From Thermocatellispora tengchongensis (GTDB lineage Bacteria > Actinomycetota > Actinomycetes > Streptosporangiales > Streptosporangiaceae): a stretch of 64,000 nt of DNA. The notes under the pieces were generated by a model. It was not told where the DNA came from, made no database searches, and worked only from the letters and a program-made list of their open reading frames with translations. The first letter of the stretch is position 1, and each line of letters opens with the position of its first letter. The position numbers were made by a program, and so were the translations under genes. The stretch lies in NCBI RefSeq assembly GCF_014202315.1, contig NZ_JACHGN010000002.1, positions 404,306 to 468,305 on the forward strand. The letters are read 5' to 3'. Below, piece after piece: positions 53,094 through 61,972 of the stretch.

Positions 53094-54509
53094 TCAGAGC
53101 AGTCGCCTGATCTCACCGTACGCGCGGTAGAAGCCGCCGCGTTCGGCGGGGCGCACGCCCTCGACGACGTAGCGGGCGCCCGCCTCGCGGATGTTCTTGG
53201 GGAACTGCACGTTCCAGCCGGACTCGAACCCCGGGGAGAGCACCCGGACACGCAGGCGGTCGCCCTGCGGGTAGCACTCCACGATCACACCGCCGGCGGC
53301 GTCCGTCGTGGTCTGCAGCGCCTGCGTCGGCTCGACCGCCGTCAGCCCGGCGGCGGCCTTGACATCGACCGGTACGGGCACGCTTCCGCCCTGCGCCGCG
53401 CTGACCGCCTGTTCACCGGCGTCGATGCAGGCCAGCGTCCCGCCGGTGGTGACGATGTAGAGGCGATCGTCGAGGAACTGCATCGAGAACGCCGAGCCGC
53501 AGCCGGTGCCGAGCTTCCACAGCCGCTCGCCGTTCTGGTCGAAGCAGTAGATGGAGGAGGAACTGTCGCCGGCGAAGACGTAGCGCCCGTCCGGCGCGGT
53601 CGCGCAGGAGTAGACGATGTCGTCGCACCGGTAGACCGCCTCGATCGCGCCGGAGTCCTTGGCCAGCTTGATCACCTTGTCGTTGGCCGTGCCCGCGTAC
53701 ACCGAACCCGGCTCCTGCCAGCCGAACAGGACCGCGCCGTCCACCCGGGTGTGCCAGACGGGCTTGCCGTCGCCCGCCTGGTAGCGGGCCACGCCCCGGG
53801 AATGCCCGTGGTAGACGGAGTCGCGGTCGCAGCGGACCATCCACGCGTGCCGGCCGTCGGTGGTGCGCGCCCACTGGTACTCGTCCTCGTGGTCGATCGC
53901 GGTGACGTTGCCGGCCGCGTCGGACACCCCCAGAACGCCGTCGTAGATGTCCAGCCAGAAGATGTCGACGTTGGCGGCGATCTCGTAGGCGACCCGCGGC
54001 ACCTTGCCCGACAGGTCGTACACGCTGCCGTCGTCGCACCCGGCGTAGATCCAGAAGTCGTCCGCGACGATGCACTTGACCCCGTCGGGCAGCTTGAATC
54101 GGCCGTTCACCGTCCCGTCGTGGGCGACCTTGTAGACGTCGCCCTGCTGGTTGCCCACCCAGCAGCGCTCACCGTCCACGAAGATGCCGTACGCGGGCGA
54201 ACCGCTGGCGAACCGCCACAGCACCGGCGCCAGTCGCGCCGTCGAGGCCCGGCTCACCGTGGGCCTGCGGGTCACCGGCCGGGCCTGCCTCACTCCTCGC
54301 ACGGCCGGCTCGTAGCCCTTGCGCATCTTCTCGTCGATCTTCTTCTGCGCTGCGGCCCGAGCCTTCTCGGGGGTGGCGAAGCCGGTGACCTTGGTCTGCC
54401 CGGGGCCCCCGATCCGCCCGTAGCTGATCGTGACCTCGGTGCCGGAGACGAGCACCTCGTAGAACTTGTGCGCGCCGCCGCCGTCCTCGGACAGTTCCAG
54501 GTATGTCAT
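53094..54509 (-). CDS. WGR-domain protein with a beta-propeller
   Basis: A 471-residue fusion. Residues about 1-75 form a WGR domain (HKFYEVLVSG, VTISYGRIGGPGQTKV, KKIDEKMRKGYEP), a nucleic-acid-binding fold best known from PARP enzymes. After a basic linker, residues 95-375 form a PQQ/WD-like propeller of about seven blades, with repeated Val-x-Ala/Gly-Asp turns such as IYAGCDDGSVYDLSGKVP, SVYAGTANDKVIKLAKDSG and YVFAGDSSSSIYCFDQNGE. A small C-terminal domain follows. ATG 54509 has GGAGAG upstream. No enzyme domain is seen, so it may be a sensor or scaffold. Confidence 0.83.
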   Translation of the reverse strand: MTYLELSEDGGGAHKFYEVLVSGTEVTISYGRIGGPGQTKVTGFATPEKARAAAQKKIDEKMRKGYEPAVRGVRQARPVTRRPTVSRASTARLAPVLWRFASGSPAYGIFVDGERCWVGNQQGDVYKVAHDGTVNGRFKLPDGVKCIVADDFWIYAGCDDGSVYDLSGKVPRVAYEIAANVDIFWLDIYDGVLGVSDAAGNVTAIDHEDEYQWARTTDGRHAWMVRCDRDSVYHGHSRGVARYQAGDGKPVWHTRVDGAVLFGWQEPGSVYAGTANDKVIKLAKDSGAIEAVYRCDDIVYSCATAPDGRYVFAGDSSSSIYCFDQNGERLWKLGTGCGSAFSMQFLDDRLYIVTTGGTLACIDAGEQAVSAAQGGSVPVPVDVKAAAGLTAVEPTQALQTTTDAAGGVIVECYPQGDRLRVRVLSPGFESGWNVQFPKNIREAGARYVVEGVRPAERGGFYRAYGEIRRLL

Positions 54510-54576
54510 GCCGGCTCTCCACGGTTGATCTTCTCGACTAGCGCCAGAGCGTAGGGGAGGCCGCCGACATTTGGCG

Positions 54577-54602
54577 CCGGATGCCATGAATGCGGCATCC
54601 GG
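54577..54602. promoter_or_regulatory. 9-bp inverted repeat between the WGR and thiolase genes
   Basis: CCGGATGCC (54577-54585) and GGCATCCGG (54594-54602) with an 8-base loop. It lies in the divergent gap and could be an operator. Further right, CATACT (54680-54685) is a possible -10 box for the thiolase gene. Confidence 0.5.
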
Positions 54603-54739
54603 ACGGTGCTCCCAGGCGCCTTGTGCCGTCCATCTTTATGACAGCCAACACAGAGTTGATCGGTCGGCCTAGTGAAGGGCATACTGAATCGACTCGCAGA
54701 GAACGCTCTTGCCGAGCGCCGCCGAGAAGAGGAGACGGC

Positions 54740-55945
54740 ATGTCCGAGAACAAGGCTGTGGTCGCCGGTGTCGGGATGATCCCGTTCACCAAGGCCGGCC
54801 GCAGTGACCCGTTCGATGTCATGGGCGCCGAAGCCGCGCGCCGCGCGCTGGCCGACGCCGGTATCGAGTACGACGCCGTCCAGCAGGCGTACACCAGTTA
54901 CATCTACGGCGACTCGGCCGGCGGGGAGAAGGCCCTCTACCGGGTCGGCATGACCGGTGTCCCGATCATCAACGTCCACAACAACTGCTCCTCGGGTTCC
55001 ACGGCGCTGTTCCTCGCCCGTCAGGCCGTCGAGAGCGGTGTCGTCGATGTCGCGCTCGCGCTCGGGTTCGAGCAGATGGAGGCCGGCGTCGAGGGCCGGT
55101 GGCCCGAGCGGCCCCACCCCCTGGAGGAGTTCGCCAAGGTCGTGGTCGCCAAGTACGGCATGCCCGAAGGGCAGTTCCCCGGCGCCGCCTTCTTCTACGG
55201 CGCCGCGGGTGACCAGTACGTCGAGGAGCACGGCATCGATCCGAAGGTCTTCGCCCACATCACCGTCAAGAACCGCCGCCACGCCGCGAACAACCCCTAC
55301 GCCGTCTTCCGCGACCCGCTCACCGTCGAAGAGGTCCTCGGGTCGCGGAAGATCTCAGGCCCGCTGACGAAGTACCAGTGCTGCCCGCCCACCTCGGGCG
55401 CCGCCGCCGCGGTCGTCGTGTCGCAGGAGTACGCCAGGAGGCACGGTCTGCGCGGCGACGTGGTGATCGCCGCCCAGGCGATGGCCACCGACTTCCCGAG
55501 CACCTTCGAAGGCGACATGAAGCGTCTCGTCAGCTACGACATGACGGCCGCCGCCTCGAAGCAGGTCTACGAGAACAGCGGCATCGGCCCCGAGGACGTC
55601 CGCGTCGTCGAGCTGCACGACTGCTTCACCACCCACGAGTTCCTCATCTACGAGGCGCTCGGCCTCACCGCGGAGGGCACGGCCGAGAAGTTCGTGCTCG
55701 ACGGCCGGAACACCTACGGCGGCCAGGTCGTCACCAACCCCTCGGGCGGCCTGATCGCCAGGGGCCACCCGATCGGCGCCACCGGACTCGCGCAGTGCGC
55801 GGAGCTCGTCTGGCAGCTGCGTGGACAGGCGGAGGGCCGCCAGGTCGAGGGTGTCACCACCGCCCTGCAGCACAACGTCGGTCTCGGCGGCGCGGTCGTC
55901 GTGACGATGTACCAGAAGGTGGCGCACCAGAAGGTGGCCGCCTGA
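54740..55945 (+). CDS. Thiolase, SCP2/lipid-transfer type
   Basis: A 401-residue thiolase-fold protein of the group that cleaves or handles branched and sterol-type acyl-CoAs. The nucleophile is in VHNNCSSGSTALFLARQ. The His motif lies in NPSGGLIARGHPIGATG. The second catalytic cysteine of classical thiolases is replaced near the end by ALQHNVGLGGAVVVTMY, as in lipid-transfer thiolases. AAGAGGAG lies five bases before ATG 54740. First gene of a CoA-ester catabolic operon, followed two bases later by an SDR gene. Confidence 0.9.
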   Translation: MSENKAVVAGVGMIPFTKAGRSDPFDVMGAEAARRALADAGIEYDAVQQAYTSYIYGDSAGGEKALYRVGMTGVPIINVHNNCSSGSTALFLARQAVESGVVDVALALGFEQMEAGVEGRWPERPHPLEEFAKVVVAKYGMPEGQFPGAAFFYGAAGDQYVEEHGIDPKVFAHITVKNRRHAANNPYAVFRDPLTVEEVLGSRKISGPLTKYQCCPPTSGAAAAVVVSQEYARRHGLRGDVVIAAQAMATDFPSTFEGDMKRLVSYDMTAAASKQVYENSGIGPEDVRVVELHDCFTTHEFLIYEALGLTAEGTAEKFVLDGRNTYGGQVVTNPSGGLIARGHPIGATGLAQCAELVWQLRGQAEGRQVEGVTTALQHNVGLGGAVVVTMYQKVAHQKVAA

Positions 55946-55946
55946 C

Positions 55947-56768
55947 ATGGGAAAGCTCGAAGGCAAGGCCGCGCTCGTCACCGGGGCCGGCCGGGGCATC
56001 GGCCGCGCGATCGCGCTCAAGCTCGCCGCGGAGGGCGCGTCCGTCGTGGTCAACGACCTCGACGCCGAACCCGCCGCCGAGGTGGCCGAGGAGATCAAGG
56101 CCGCCGGCGGCCAGGTCGTCGTGGTTCCCGGCAGTGTGACCGCCGAGGGATTCGCCGAGCGGTTCATCGGCGCGGCCGTCGAGAGCTTCGGCGGCATCGA
56201 CATCATCATCAACAACGCCGGTTACACGTGGGACAACGTGATCCAGAAGATGACCGACGAGCAGTGGCACGCCATCGTCGACCTGCACCTCAAGGCCCCC
56301 TTCGACATCCTGCGCGCCGCCCAGCCGGTCATCGGCGCCGCGGCGAAGAAGGAGAAGGCGCAGGGCGTCGTCGTGCACCGCAAGGTGGTCAACATCTCCT
56401 CGGTGGCCGGCCTCCACGGCAGCGCCGGCCAGGCCAACTACTCGGCCGCCAAGGCGGGCATCGTCGGTCTCACCAAGACCCTCGCCCACGAGTGGGGGCG
56501 CTACAACGTCAACGTCAACTGCGTCGCGTTCGGCTTCATCGAGACTCGTCTGACCGCGCCCACCGGGGTCTCGGCGATCGAGGTCGAGGGCCGCGAGATC
56601 AAGGTCGGCGTACGACCCGAGGCCATCGAGGCGCTGAAGTCGCTGATCCCGCTGGGCCGGCCGGGCTCGCCCGAAGAGGCCGCCGGTTCGGTGGTCATGC
56701 TCACCTACCCCGAAGCCGACTTCGTCTCCGGCCAGGTCATCACGGCCGCCGGCGGCTACGAGTACTGA
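55947..56768 (+). CDS. SDR dehydrogenase, 3-hydroxyacyl-CoA / FabG-like
   Basis: A 273-residue SDR. Cofactor motif ALVTGAGRGIGRAIALKLA, Asp in VVVNDLDAEPA (NAD preference), IIINNAGYTWDN, catalytic Ser in VVNISSVAGLHG, and YSAAKAGIVG with Tyr and Lys. It resembles the hydroxyacyl-CoA dehydrogenase domain of multifunctional beta-oxidation enzymes. It lies one base after the thiolase stop and probably supplies its 3-oxoacyl-CoA substrate. Confidence 0.91.
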   Translation: MGKLEGKAALVTGAGRGIGRAIALKLAAEGASVVVNDLDAEPAAEVAEEIKAAGGQVVVVPGSVTAEGFAERFIGAAVESFGGIDIIINNAGYTWDNVIQKMTDEQWHAIVDLHLKAPFDILRAAQPVIGAAAKKEKAQGVVVHRKVVNISSVAGLHGSAGQANYSAAKAGIVGLTKTLAHEWGRYNVNVNCVAFGFIETRLTAPTGVSAIEVEGREIKVGVRPEAIEALKSLIPLGRPGSPEEAAGSVVMLTYPEADFVSGQVITAAGGYEY

Positions 56769-56785
56769 CGCCGAATCGGGGTCTG

Positions 56786-57667
56786 ATGAGCACCAACGAC
56801 GGCATCACCGACTTCGAAGGGCGCGTCGCCTTCGTCACCGGCGGCGCGCGCGGCATCGGTCTCGGCATCGTCCGGGCCCTGTTGCGCCGCGGCGCGAACG
56901 TCGCCATCGCCGACATCAGCGCGGGCGCCCTTGAGCGGGCACGCGACAGGCTCGGCGCGTCGCCGGCCCGGCTGCGCTGCTACCAGCTCGACGTCACCGA
57001 CCGTGAGCGGTACGCCCGCGTCGCGGCCGAGGTCCACCGCGACCTCGGCGAGGTGACGCTGCTCTTCAACAACGCGGGCATCATCGACTCCGTCAGCCCG
57101 AGCAAGCTCTCGTACGAGATGTGGGGCCATGTCATGGGGGTCAACCTCGATGGCGTCTACAACGGGATCCAGACGTTCGTCCCCGGGATGCTCGCCTCGC
57201 CCCGCCGCTGCCACGTGGTGAACACCTCCTCCGAGGCCGGCCTCGTCGAGGCGGGCTCCGGGTTCCTCTACCACGCGAGCAAGTACGCCGTGATCGGCAT
57301 GAGCGAGTCGTTGCGGCGGGAGCTGGCGCACTTCGATGTCGGAGTCTCGGTCCTCTTCCCCGGACCGGTCGCGACCGACATCGTCGAGAACACCCGAAGC
57401 CTGCGGCCTGACACCGCGCCGCCGCACTCGGAGCGGGTGACCCGGATCCTGGACTCCGCTCACAAGCTCCTCAACGATCAGGGCGCCTCTCCCGACGGCG
57501 TCGGCGAGCTGGTCCTCGGCGCGGTCGAGACGAACGCGGCGTACATCGCCACCCGCAACGAGCTGGGGGAGTACCTCCGCCGGCGCAACGACGAGCTGAC
57601 CGCGGCCATGAGGCACGCCGAGAGCTTCCTGGCGAGCTTCGACGCGACCGCGGAGCAGGCCGTATGA
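56786..57667 (+). CDS. SDR oxidoreductase
   Basis: A 293-residue SDR with VAFVTGGARGIGLGIVRALL, NVAIADIS, LLFNNAGIIDSV, catalytic VVNTSSEAGLVEAG and YHASKYAVIG. The C-terminal helix (YLRRRNDELTAAMRHAESF) is long. It is clearly related to the protein encoded at 60979-61797, which shares the FNNAGI and SKYAV(I/V)GMSESL patterns, so the two are paralogues inside one cluster. Preceded by the FabG-like SDR at 17 bases. Confidence 0.91.
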   Translation: MSTNDGITDFEGRVAFVTGGARGIGLGIVRALLRRGANVAIADISAGALERARDRLGASPARLRCYQLDVTDRERYARVAAEVHRDLGEVTLLFNNAGIIDSVSPSKLSYEMWGHVMGVNLDGVYNGIQTFVPGMLASPRRCHVVNTSSEAGLVEAGSGFLYHASKYAVIGMSESLRRELAHFDVGVSVLFPGPVATDIVENTRSLRPDTAPPHSERVTRILDSAHKLLNDQGASPDGVGELVLGAVETNAAYIATRNELGEYLRRRNDELTAAMRHAESFLASFDATAEQAV

Positions 57668-57799
57668 CGCGGAGGGGCACGATCGTCGGCAGCGCGCGCA
57701 CCCGGATCGGGCGCGCGGCCGAGGTCCGCCATCGCGGGCGAGCGCCGGTGACCCCGGAGCCGCGCGCCCCGGTGGGATCGCTGCCCTAGGATGACCGCT

Positions 57800-58465
57800 G
57801 TGAGTTCCCGAGGACGCCGCCGCATCGACGAGATCGGCGACGAGAGTCGCCGCCGCATCCTCGACGCAGCCGAAGAGCTGTTCGCCGAGCGCGGGTTCGA
57901 CCGCACGTCCTTCGTCGACATCGCCGAGCGCTCGGGCATCAGCCGTGGCTCGATCCCATGGCACTTCAAGAACAAGCACGGTCTGGTGATGGCCGTCGTC
58001 GAACGCGCGATCGAGCGTGCGGTCGATATCGAGCACTACGCTTCTCTGCCGACGCTCGCCGAGCTGTTCGACGACTACGCCAAGTGGGTGCGTGGCGGCA
58101 ACTCGGCGCTGCTGTTCATGATCCTGACCGAAGCCATGAGCAGCACGGGCGCCGTCCACCGCCAGTACCAGGAGTTCCTCACCCAGCGGCGCCGCGGTGT
58201 CGCGCTCTGGCTGCGTGCGCAACGCCCCAAGGGCGTCGATCCCAAGATCGCGTCGAAGCGGGAGCGCACCTTCGCGGTGGCGCTCACCGGAACGCTCTAC
58301 GGAATTCACCTTCAGGCGCTCATCGACCCCGACGGCTTCGATCTCGACGAGGCCCTGCGTCTGGTCGCGGAGCAGTTCGACAAGAACCTCGCCGACCTGT
58401 GGGCCACCCTGCCGGCCGCCGACGACGCGCCCGGCGGCTGCGACGCCGGCAAGACCACCGACTGA
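57800..58465 (+). CDS. TetR-family regulator of the acyl-CoA cluster
   Basis: A 221-residue repressor. Its helix-turn-helix is ILDAAEELFAERGFDRTSFV, then RSGISRGSIPWHFKNKHGL. The ligand domain has a central aromatic stretch (FAVALTGTLYGIHLQALID). TAGGAT (57787-57792) lies seven bases before GTG 57800, which suggests a leaderless start; ATG 57791 would overlap that box. It sits between the SDR genes and the acyl-CoA synthetase gene and probably binds the CTATGTC-type palindromes nearby. Confidence 0.9.
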   Translation: MSSRGRRRIDEIGDESRRRILDAAEELFAERGFDRTSFVDIAERSGISRGSIPWHFKNKHGLVMAVVERAIERAVDIEHYASLPTLAELFDDYAKWVRGGNSALLFMILTEAMSSTGAVHRQYQEFLTQRRRGVALWLRAQRPKGVDPKIASKRERTFAVALTGTLYGIHLQALIDPDGFDLDEALRLVAEQFDKNLADLWATLPAADDAPGGCDAGKTTD

Positions 58466-58513
58466 CCCGTTCGGCCTCGTCGTCGAAACTCTCTGAACTG
58501 TTACTTGCCTAAT

Positions 58514-58533
58514 TCTATGTCGAGTGACATAGA
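58514..58533. promoter_or_regulatory. Perfect 20-bp operator before the acyl-CoA synthetase gene
   Basis: TCTATGTC (58514-58521) and GACATAGA (58526-58533) flank the 4-base centre GAGT. It lies 38 bases before the gene start, where a promoter is expected; TTGCCT (58505-58510) and CATAGA (58528-58533) could be the -35 and -10. A near-identical site lies at 61907-61924. Confidence 0.85.
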
Positions 58534-58570
58534 GTTGGCCTGCTTGATCCCACGACGAGAGAGGTGTGCC

Positions 58571-60070
58571 ATGGACGCTGCGGAGATCGAGCGGCTTATG
58601 GCTGTCAGCCCGTCGGAACCGTTCGTGCGGACGATGGCCCGGCTCGCGGACGAGGACCCGGACTTCGTCGCCATCAGCTACGAGGACGACTCCATCACCC
58701 GACGCGAGCTGGAGCGGCGTTCCAACCGGCTCGCCCGGGTCTACGCCGAGAAGGGGGTGAGGTTCGGCGACTACGTCGCCGTCGGGCTGCCGAACGGCAT
58801 CGACTTCTACGTCGCCTTCTTCGCGACGCTCAAGGTCGGTGCGGTGCCGCTGCCGTTGTCGTACCGCCTTCCGATCGCGGAGCGCCAGGCGATCATCGAC
58901 CTCGCGAAGGCCGCACTCCTCGTCGGCGTGAGACAGGAGGACCACCCCGGGTACGTCGCGCTGCCGGCCGGGTTCGAGCCGGACGCGTCGGTGAGCGACG
59001 AGCCCCTGCCCGAGGTCGTCTCCCCGGCGTGGAAGGCGCCCACGTCCGGTGGCAGCACCGGACGGCCCAAGATCATCCGATCCGGCGCCGCCGCCGAGGG
59101 GTCTCCGGCGATCAACCAGATCGTGTTCCGCTACACATCCGAGGACACCCAGGCCGTCGTGGCGCCGCTCTACCACAACTCGGCGCTGGCGATGTCGGTC
59201 GGCGGCCTGCTCCTGGGTCAGCACATCGTGGTCATGAACAGGTTCGACGCCGAGCAGACGCTGCGGCTGATCGAGAAGCACAAGATCACCTGGCTGATGC
59301 TCGTGCCCACGATGATGCACCGCATGTACCGGATCATCGAGGCCGGCGGGAAGTACGACCTGTCGTCGATCCGGGCCCTGCTGCACACGGCGTCCAAGTG
59401 CCCCGAGTGGCTGAAGGAGAAGTGGATCGAGCTGCTGGGGCCGGAGAAGATCATCGAGATCTACGGCGGAACCGAGTCGATCGCGATAACGCTCATCACC
59501 GGAACCGAGTGGCTGGAGCACCGCGGCTCGGTCGGCCGGCCCTTCGTCGGCGACATGAAGGTCCTCGACCCCCACGGCGTCGAGCTGCCTCCCGGCGAGA
59601 TCGGCGAGATCTACATGAAGAGCGGCGACGGCATGGGGATCGGCTACGAGTACGTCGGCGCCGAGCCCAGGACGCTCAACGGCTGGGAGAGCCTCGGCGA
59701 CCTGGGCTGGAAGGACGAGGACGGCTACCTCTACATCAGCGACCGGCGCGTCGACATGATCGTCAGCGGTGGCGCGAACGTCTACCCGGCCGAGGTCGAG
59801 ACCGCGATCGACCAGTACCCCCAGGTGCTCTCCTCGGTCGTCGTCGGCCTTCCCGACGACGACCTCGTCCAGCGGGTCCACGCCCTCGTGCAGGCCGAGC
59901 CCGGCACGACCGCGCAGGAGATCCTCGACTTCCTCGCCGGCAGGCTCGTCCGCTACAAGATCCCCCGTTCCATCGAGTTCATCGACGAGCCGCTGCGCGA
60001 CGACTCCGGCAAGGTACGCCGCAGCCAGATGCGCGACGCCGCGATCGAGAGGATGAAGAGCAATGCCTGA
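58571..60070 (+). CDS. Acyl-CoA synthetase (AMP-binding family)
   Basis: A 499-residue adenylate-forming ligase that activates a carboxylic acid with ATP and CoA. The P-loop-like motif is SGGSTGRPKII; IYGGTESIAI is motif A5. The hinge region reads LGDLGWKDEDGYLYISDRRV, and the catalytic lysine near the end is in DDSGKVRRSQMR. It is shorter at the N terminus than some relatives. GAGAGAGG precedes ATG 58571, and the end overlaps the enoyl-CoA hydratase gene by eight bases. It probably feeds the substrate of this cluster into CoA-dependent breakdown. Confidence 0.93.
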   Translation: MDAAEIERLMAVSPSEPFVRTMARLADEDPDFVAISYEDDSITRRELERRSNRLARVYAEKGVRFGDYVAVGLPNGIDFYVAFFATLKVGAVPLPLSYRLPIAERQAIIDLAKAALLVGVRQEDHPGYVALPAGFEPDASVSDEPLPEVVSPAWKAPTSGGSTGRPKIIRSGAAAEGSPAINQIVFRYTSEDTQAVVAPLYHNSALAMSVGGLLLGQHIVVMNRFDAEQTLRLIEKHKITWLMLVPTMMHRMYRIIEAGGKYDLSSIRALLHTASKCPEWLKEKWIELLGPEKIIEIYGGTESIAITLITGTEWLEHRGSVGRPFVGDMKVLDPHGVELPPGEIGEIYMKSGDGMGIGYEYVGAEPRTLNGWESLGDLGWKDEDGYLYISDRRVDMIVSGGANVYPAEVETAIDQYPQVLSSVVVGLPDDDLVQRVHALVQAEPGTTAQEILDFLAGRLVRYKIPRSIEFIDEPLRDDSGKVRRSQMRDAAIERMKSNA

Positions 60071-60908
60071 GACCACCTTCGAGCGGATCCGCTACGACGT
60101 GCCGGCCGAGCGGGTGGCACGCATCACGCTGGCGCGCCCGGAGACGCGCAACGCGCAGGACTACAAGATGCTCCACGAGCTCGACACCGCGTTCCAGCAG
60201 GCCACCCTCGACGACGACATCCGGGTCATCGTCCTGGCGGCCGACGGGCCCCACTTCTCCTCCGGGCATGACCTGACGAACACCGCCACCGGCGCCGACT
60301 TCGAACCTCACTGCATGACCGGTGGTTACCTCCAGCCCGGCCAGGCCGGGGGCATGGCCAACGAGGAGGAGTTCTACCTCGGGATGTGCTGGCGCTGGCG
60401 CAATGTGCCGAAGCCGACCATCGCCCAGGTCCAGGGCAAGGTGATCGCCGGCGGTCTGATGCTGGTGTGGCCGTGCGACCTCATCATCGCCAGCGAGGAC
60501 GCGACCTTCGCCGACCCGACGGTCGCCTTCGCCGTCAACGGGCACGAGTACCACACCCACACATGGGAGCTCGGCGCCCGCAAGGCCAAGGAGATGCTCT
60601 TCCGCGGCAACGCGCTCACCGCCCGCGAGTGCGAGAGGCTCGGCATGGTCAACCACGTCGTCGCACGCGACGACCTGGAGAAGTTCACCCTCGACCTGGC
60701 CGCCGAGATCGCCCAGCGCCCCGCGTTCGGCCTGAAACTGGCCAAGATGTCGGTCAACGGAGCGCTGGAGGCCCAGGGGCAGTTCAACGCGATTCGCCAC
60801 GCCTTCGCCCTGCACCAGACCGGCCACGCCAACGCCCGCGCGGTCTTCGACGGCCTGCCCGTGGACCCGTCCGGCATCGAGGTCATCCGGCAGCTCTCCA
60901 AGCGCTAG
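60063..60908 (+). CDS. Enoyl-CoA hydratase/isomerase family protein
   Basis: A 281-residue crotonase-fold protein. The oxyanion-hole segments are VLAADGPHFSSGHDL and KVIAGGLMLVWPCDLIIASE. The usual catalytic glutamates are not obvious: the second block reads VNGHEYHTHTWELGARKAKE, so its exact reaction may differ from simple hydration. It overlaps the acyl-CoA synthetase gene by eight bases, which implies coupled expression. A very strong terminator follows. Confidence 0.9.
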   Translation: MPETTFERIRYDVPAERVARITLARPETRNAQDYKMLHELDTAFQQATLDDDIRVIVLAADGPHFSSGHDLTNTATGADFEPHCMTGGYLQPGQAGGMANEEEFYLGMCWRWRNVPKPTIAQVQGKVIAGGLMLVWPCDLIIASEDATFADPTVAFAVNGHEYHTHTWELGARKAKEMLFRGNALTARECERLGMVNHVVARDDLEKFTLDLAAEIAQRPAFGLKLAKMSVNGALEAQGQFNAIRHAFALHQTGHANARAVFDGLPVDPSGIEVIRQLSKR

Positions 60909-60922
60909 CCGCCCCAGATCGC

Positions 60923-60961
60923 GGCGACGGCCTCCGGCGCACCGCGCCGGAGGCCGTCGCC
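60923..60961. terminator. Bidirectional terminator with a perfect 18-bp stem
   Basis: GGCGACGGCCTCCGGCGC (60923-60940) and its exact complement (60944-60961) flank the three-base loop ACC. It lies between the convergent hydratase and SDR genes and can end both transcripts. Confidence 0.92.
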
Positions 60962-60978
60962 GTCCACGGGCTCGCGAG

Positions 60979-61797
60979 TCAGGAGACCTCGTCGGCGACC
61001 GGGTCGGGCATCGACGCGAGAAGAGCCTCCATCCGCATCCTGACGTAGTCCTTGATCGAGCCGTCGGTGTGGATCCACATGGCCTTGGCCTCCATGCCGG
61101 CGATGACCATCTCGCCGACGGCGTCGATGCTCGTGCCCGATCTGAGGAACGCCTCGGTGTCCCTGTTGGCGCCCTCCCTGTGCACGACGGAAAGGCCCTC
61201 GCCGATCCGCTCCGTGTTGCTCAGGATGTCGGTGGCGACGGGGCCGGGGCACAGCACGCTCACCTCGATGCCGTACTTGGCCGCATCCCGCTTCAGCGAC
61301 TCCGAGAGCCCCACGACCGCGTACTTGGAGGTCGTGTAGAGGACGTTCGGGCCGCCGACCAGTCCGGCGCCCGACGCGGTGTTCACGATGTAGCCGCCCT
61401 CGCGGCGCTCGATCATGCGAGGCGCGAAGGTCTGCAGGCCGTTGACCACGCCCATCAGGTTCACGCCGAGCGTCAGGTCCCACATCTCGTACCGCATCTT
61501 CGACAGCGACGAGTACGGCGCGATGCCGGCGTTGTTGAACAACAGGCTGACAGGGCCCAGCTTCGACTCGGCCTCGTCGGCGACCGAGGCGAACGCCTGA
61601 CGATCCCGCACGTCGAGCCGGAAGACCTCGACGTCCGTCACCTGTGCGAGCTCTCTCCGGCTGGAGCTCAACGCCGCTTCGTCGATGTCGGCCAGCGCGA
61701 GGCGTACGCCGCGCTTGGCCAGGGCGCGCGCGATGCCCAGCCCGATGCCCTGGCCGCCGCCGGTGATGAAGGCGACCGCACCCTTCCACTCCCTCAC
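60979..61797 (-). CDS. SDR oxidoreductase, paralogue of the protein at 56786
   Basis: A 272-residue SDR with VAFITGGGQGIGLGIARALA, LALADIDEAAL, LLFNNAGIAPYSS, VNTASGAGLVGGPN (a Ser-containing motif) and YTTSKYAVVGLSESLKR. It is similar along its whole length to the SDR at 56786-57667. It is transcribed leftwards from a region that also carries a CTATG...CATAG operator. A short hairpin (GATGGCCC at 61814 pairing with GGGCCATC at 61828) lies in its leader. Confidence 0.91.
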   Translation of the reverse strand: MREWKGAVAFITGGGQGIGLGIARALAKRGVRLALADIDEAALSSSRRELAQVTDVEVFRLDVRDRQAFASVADEAESKLGPVSLLFNNAGIAPYSSLSKMRYEMWDLTLGVNLMGVVNGLQTFAPRMIERREGGYIVNTASGAGLVGGPNVLYTTSKYAVVGLSESLKRDAAKYGIEVSVLCPGPVATDILSNTERIGEGLSVVHREGANRDTEAFLRSGTSIDAVGEMVIAGMEAKAMWIHTDGSIKDYVRMRMEALLASMPDPVADEVS

Positions 61798-61906
61798 AAG
61801 TCCGCCCTTCTTCGATGGCCCTCAGGCGGGCCATCCTTCGTGGAGCCATGGATCTCTGTCGGTCGGCATTGACTCGTCAGGTCATTCCTGTGTTGACCTG
61901 TTGTGT

Positions 61907-61924
61907 CTATGCTGAGCAACATAG
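61907..61924. promoter_or_regulatory. Second CTATG-type operator of the acyl-CoA cluster
   Basis: CTATGCTGAGCAACATAG is an imperfect palindrome that matches the 58515-58532 site at 14 of 18 positions, including both arms. It lies in the divergent gap between the leftward SDR gene and the rightward lipoprotein gene, so one regulator could control both. Confidence 0.75.
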
Positions 61925-61972
61925 TATCGTGAGCAGCGTGTTACGGGGAATTCACCACCGAAGGAACCCAGA

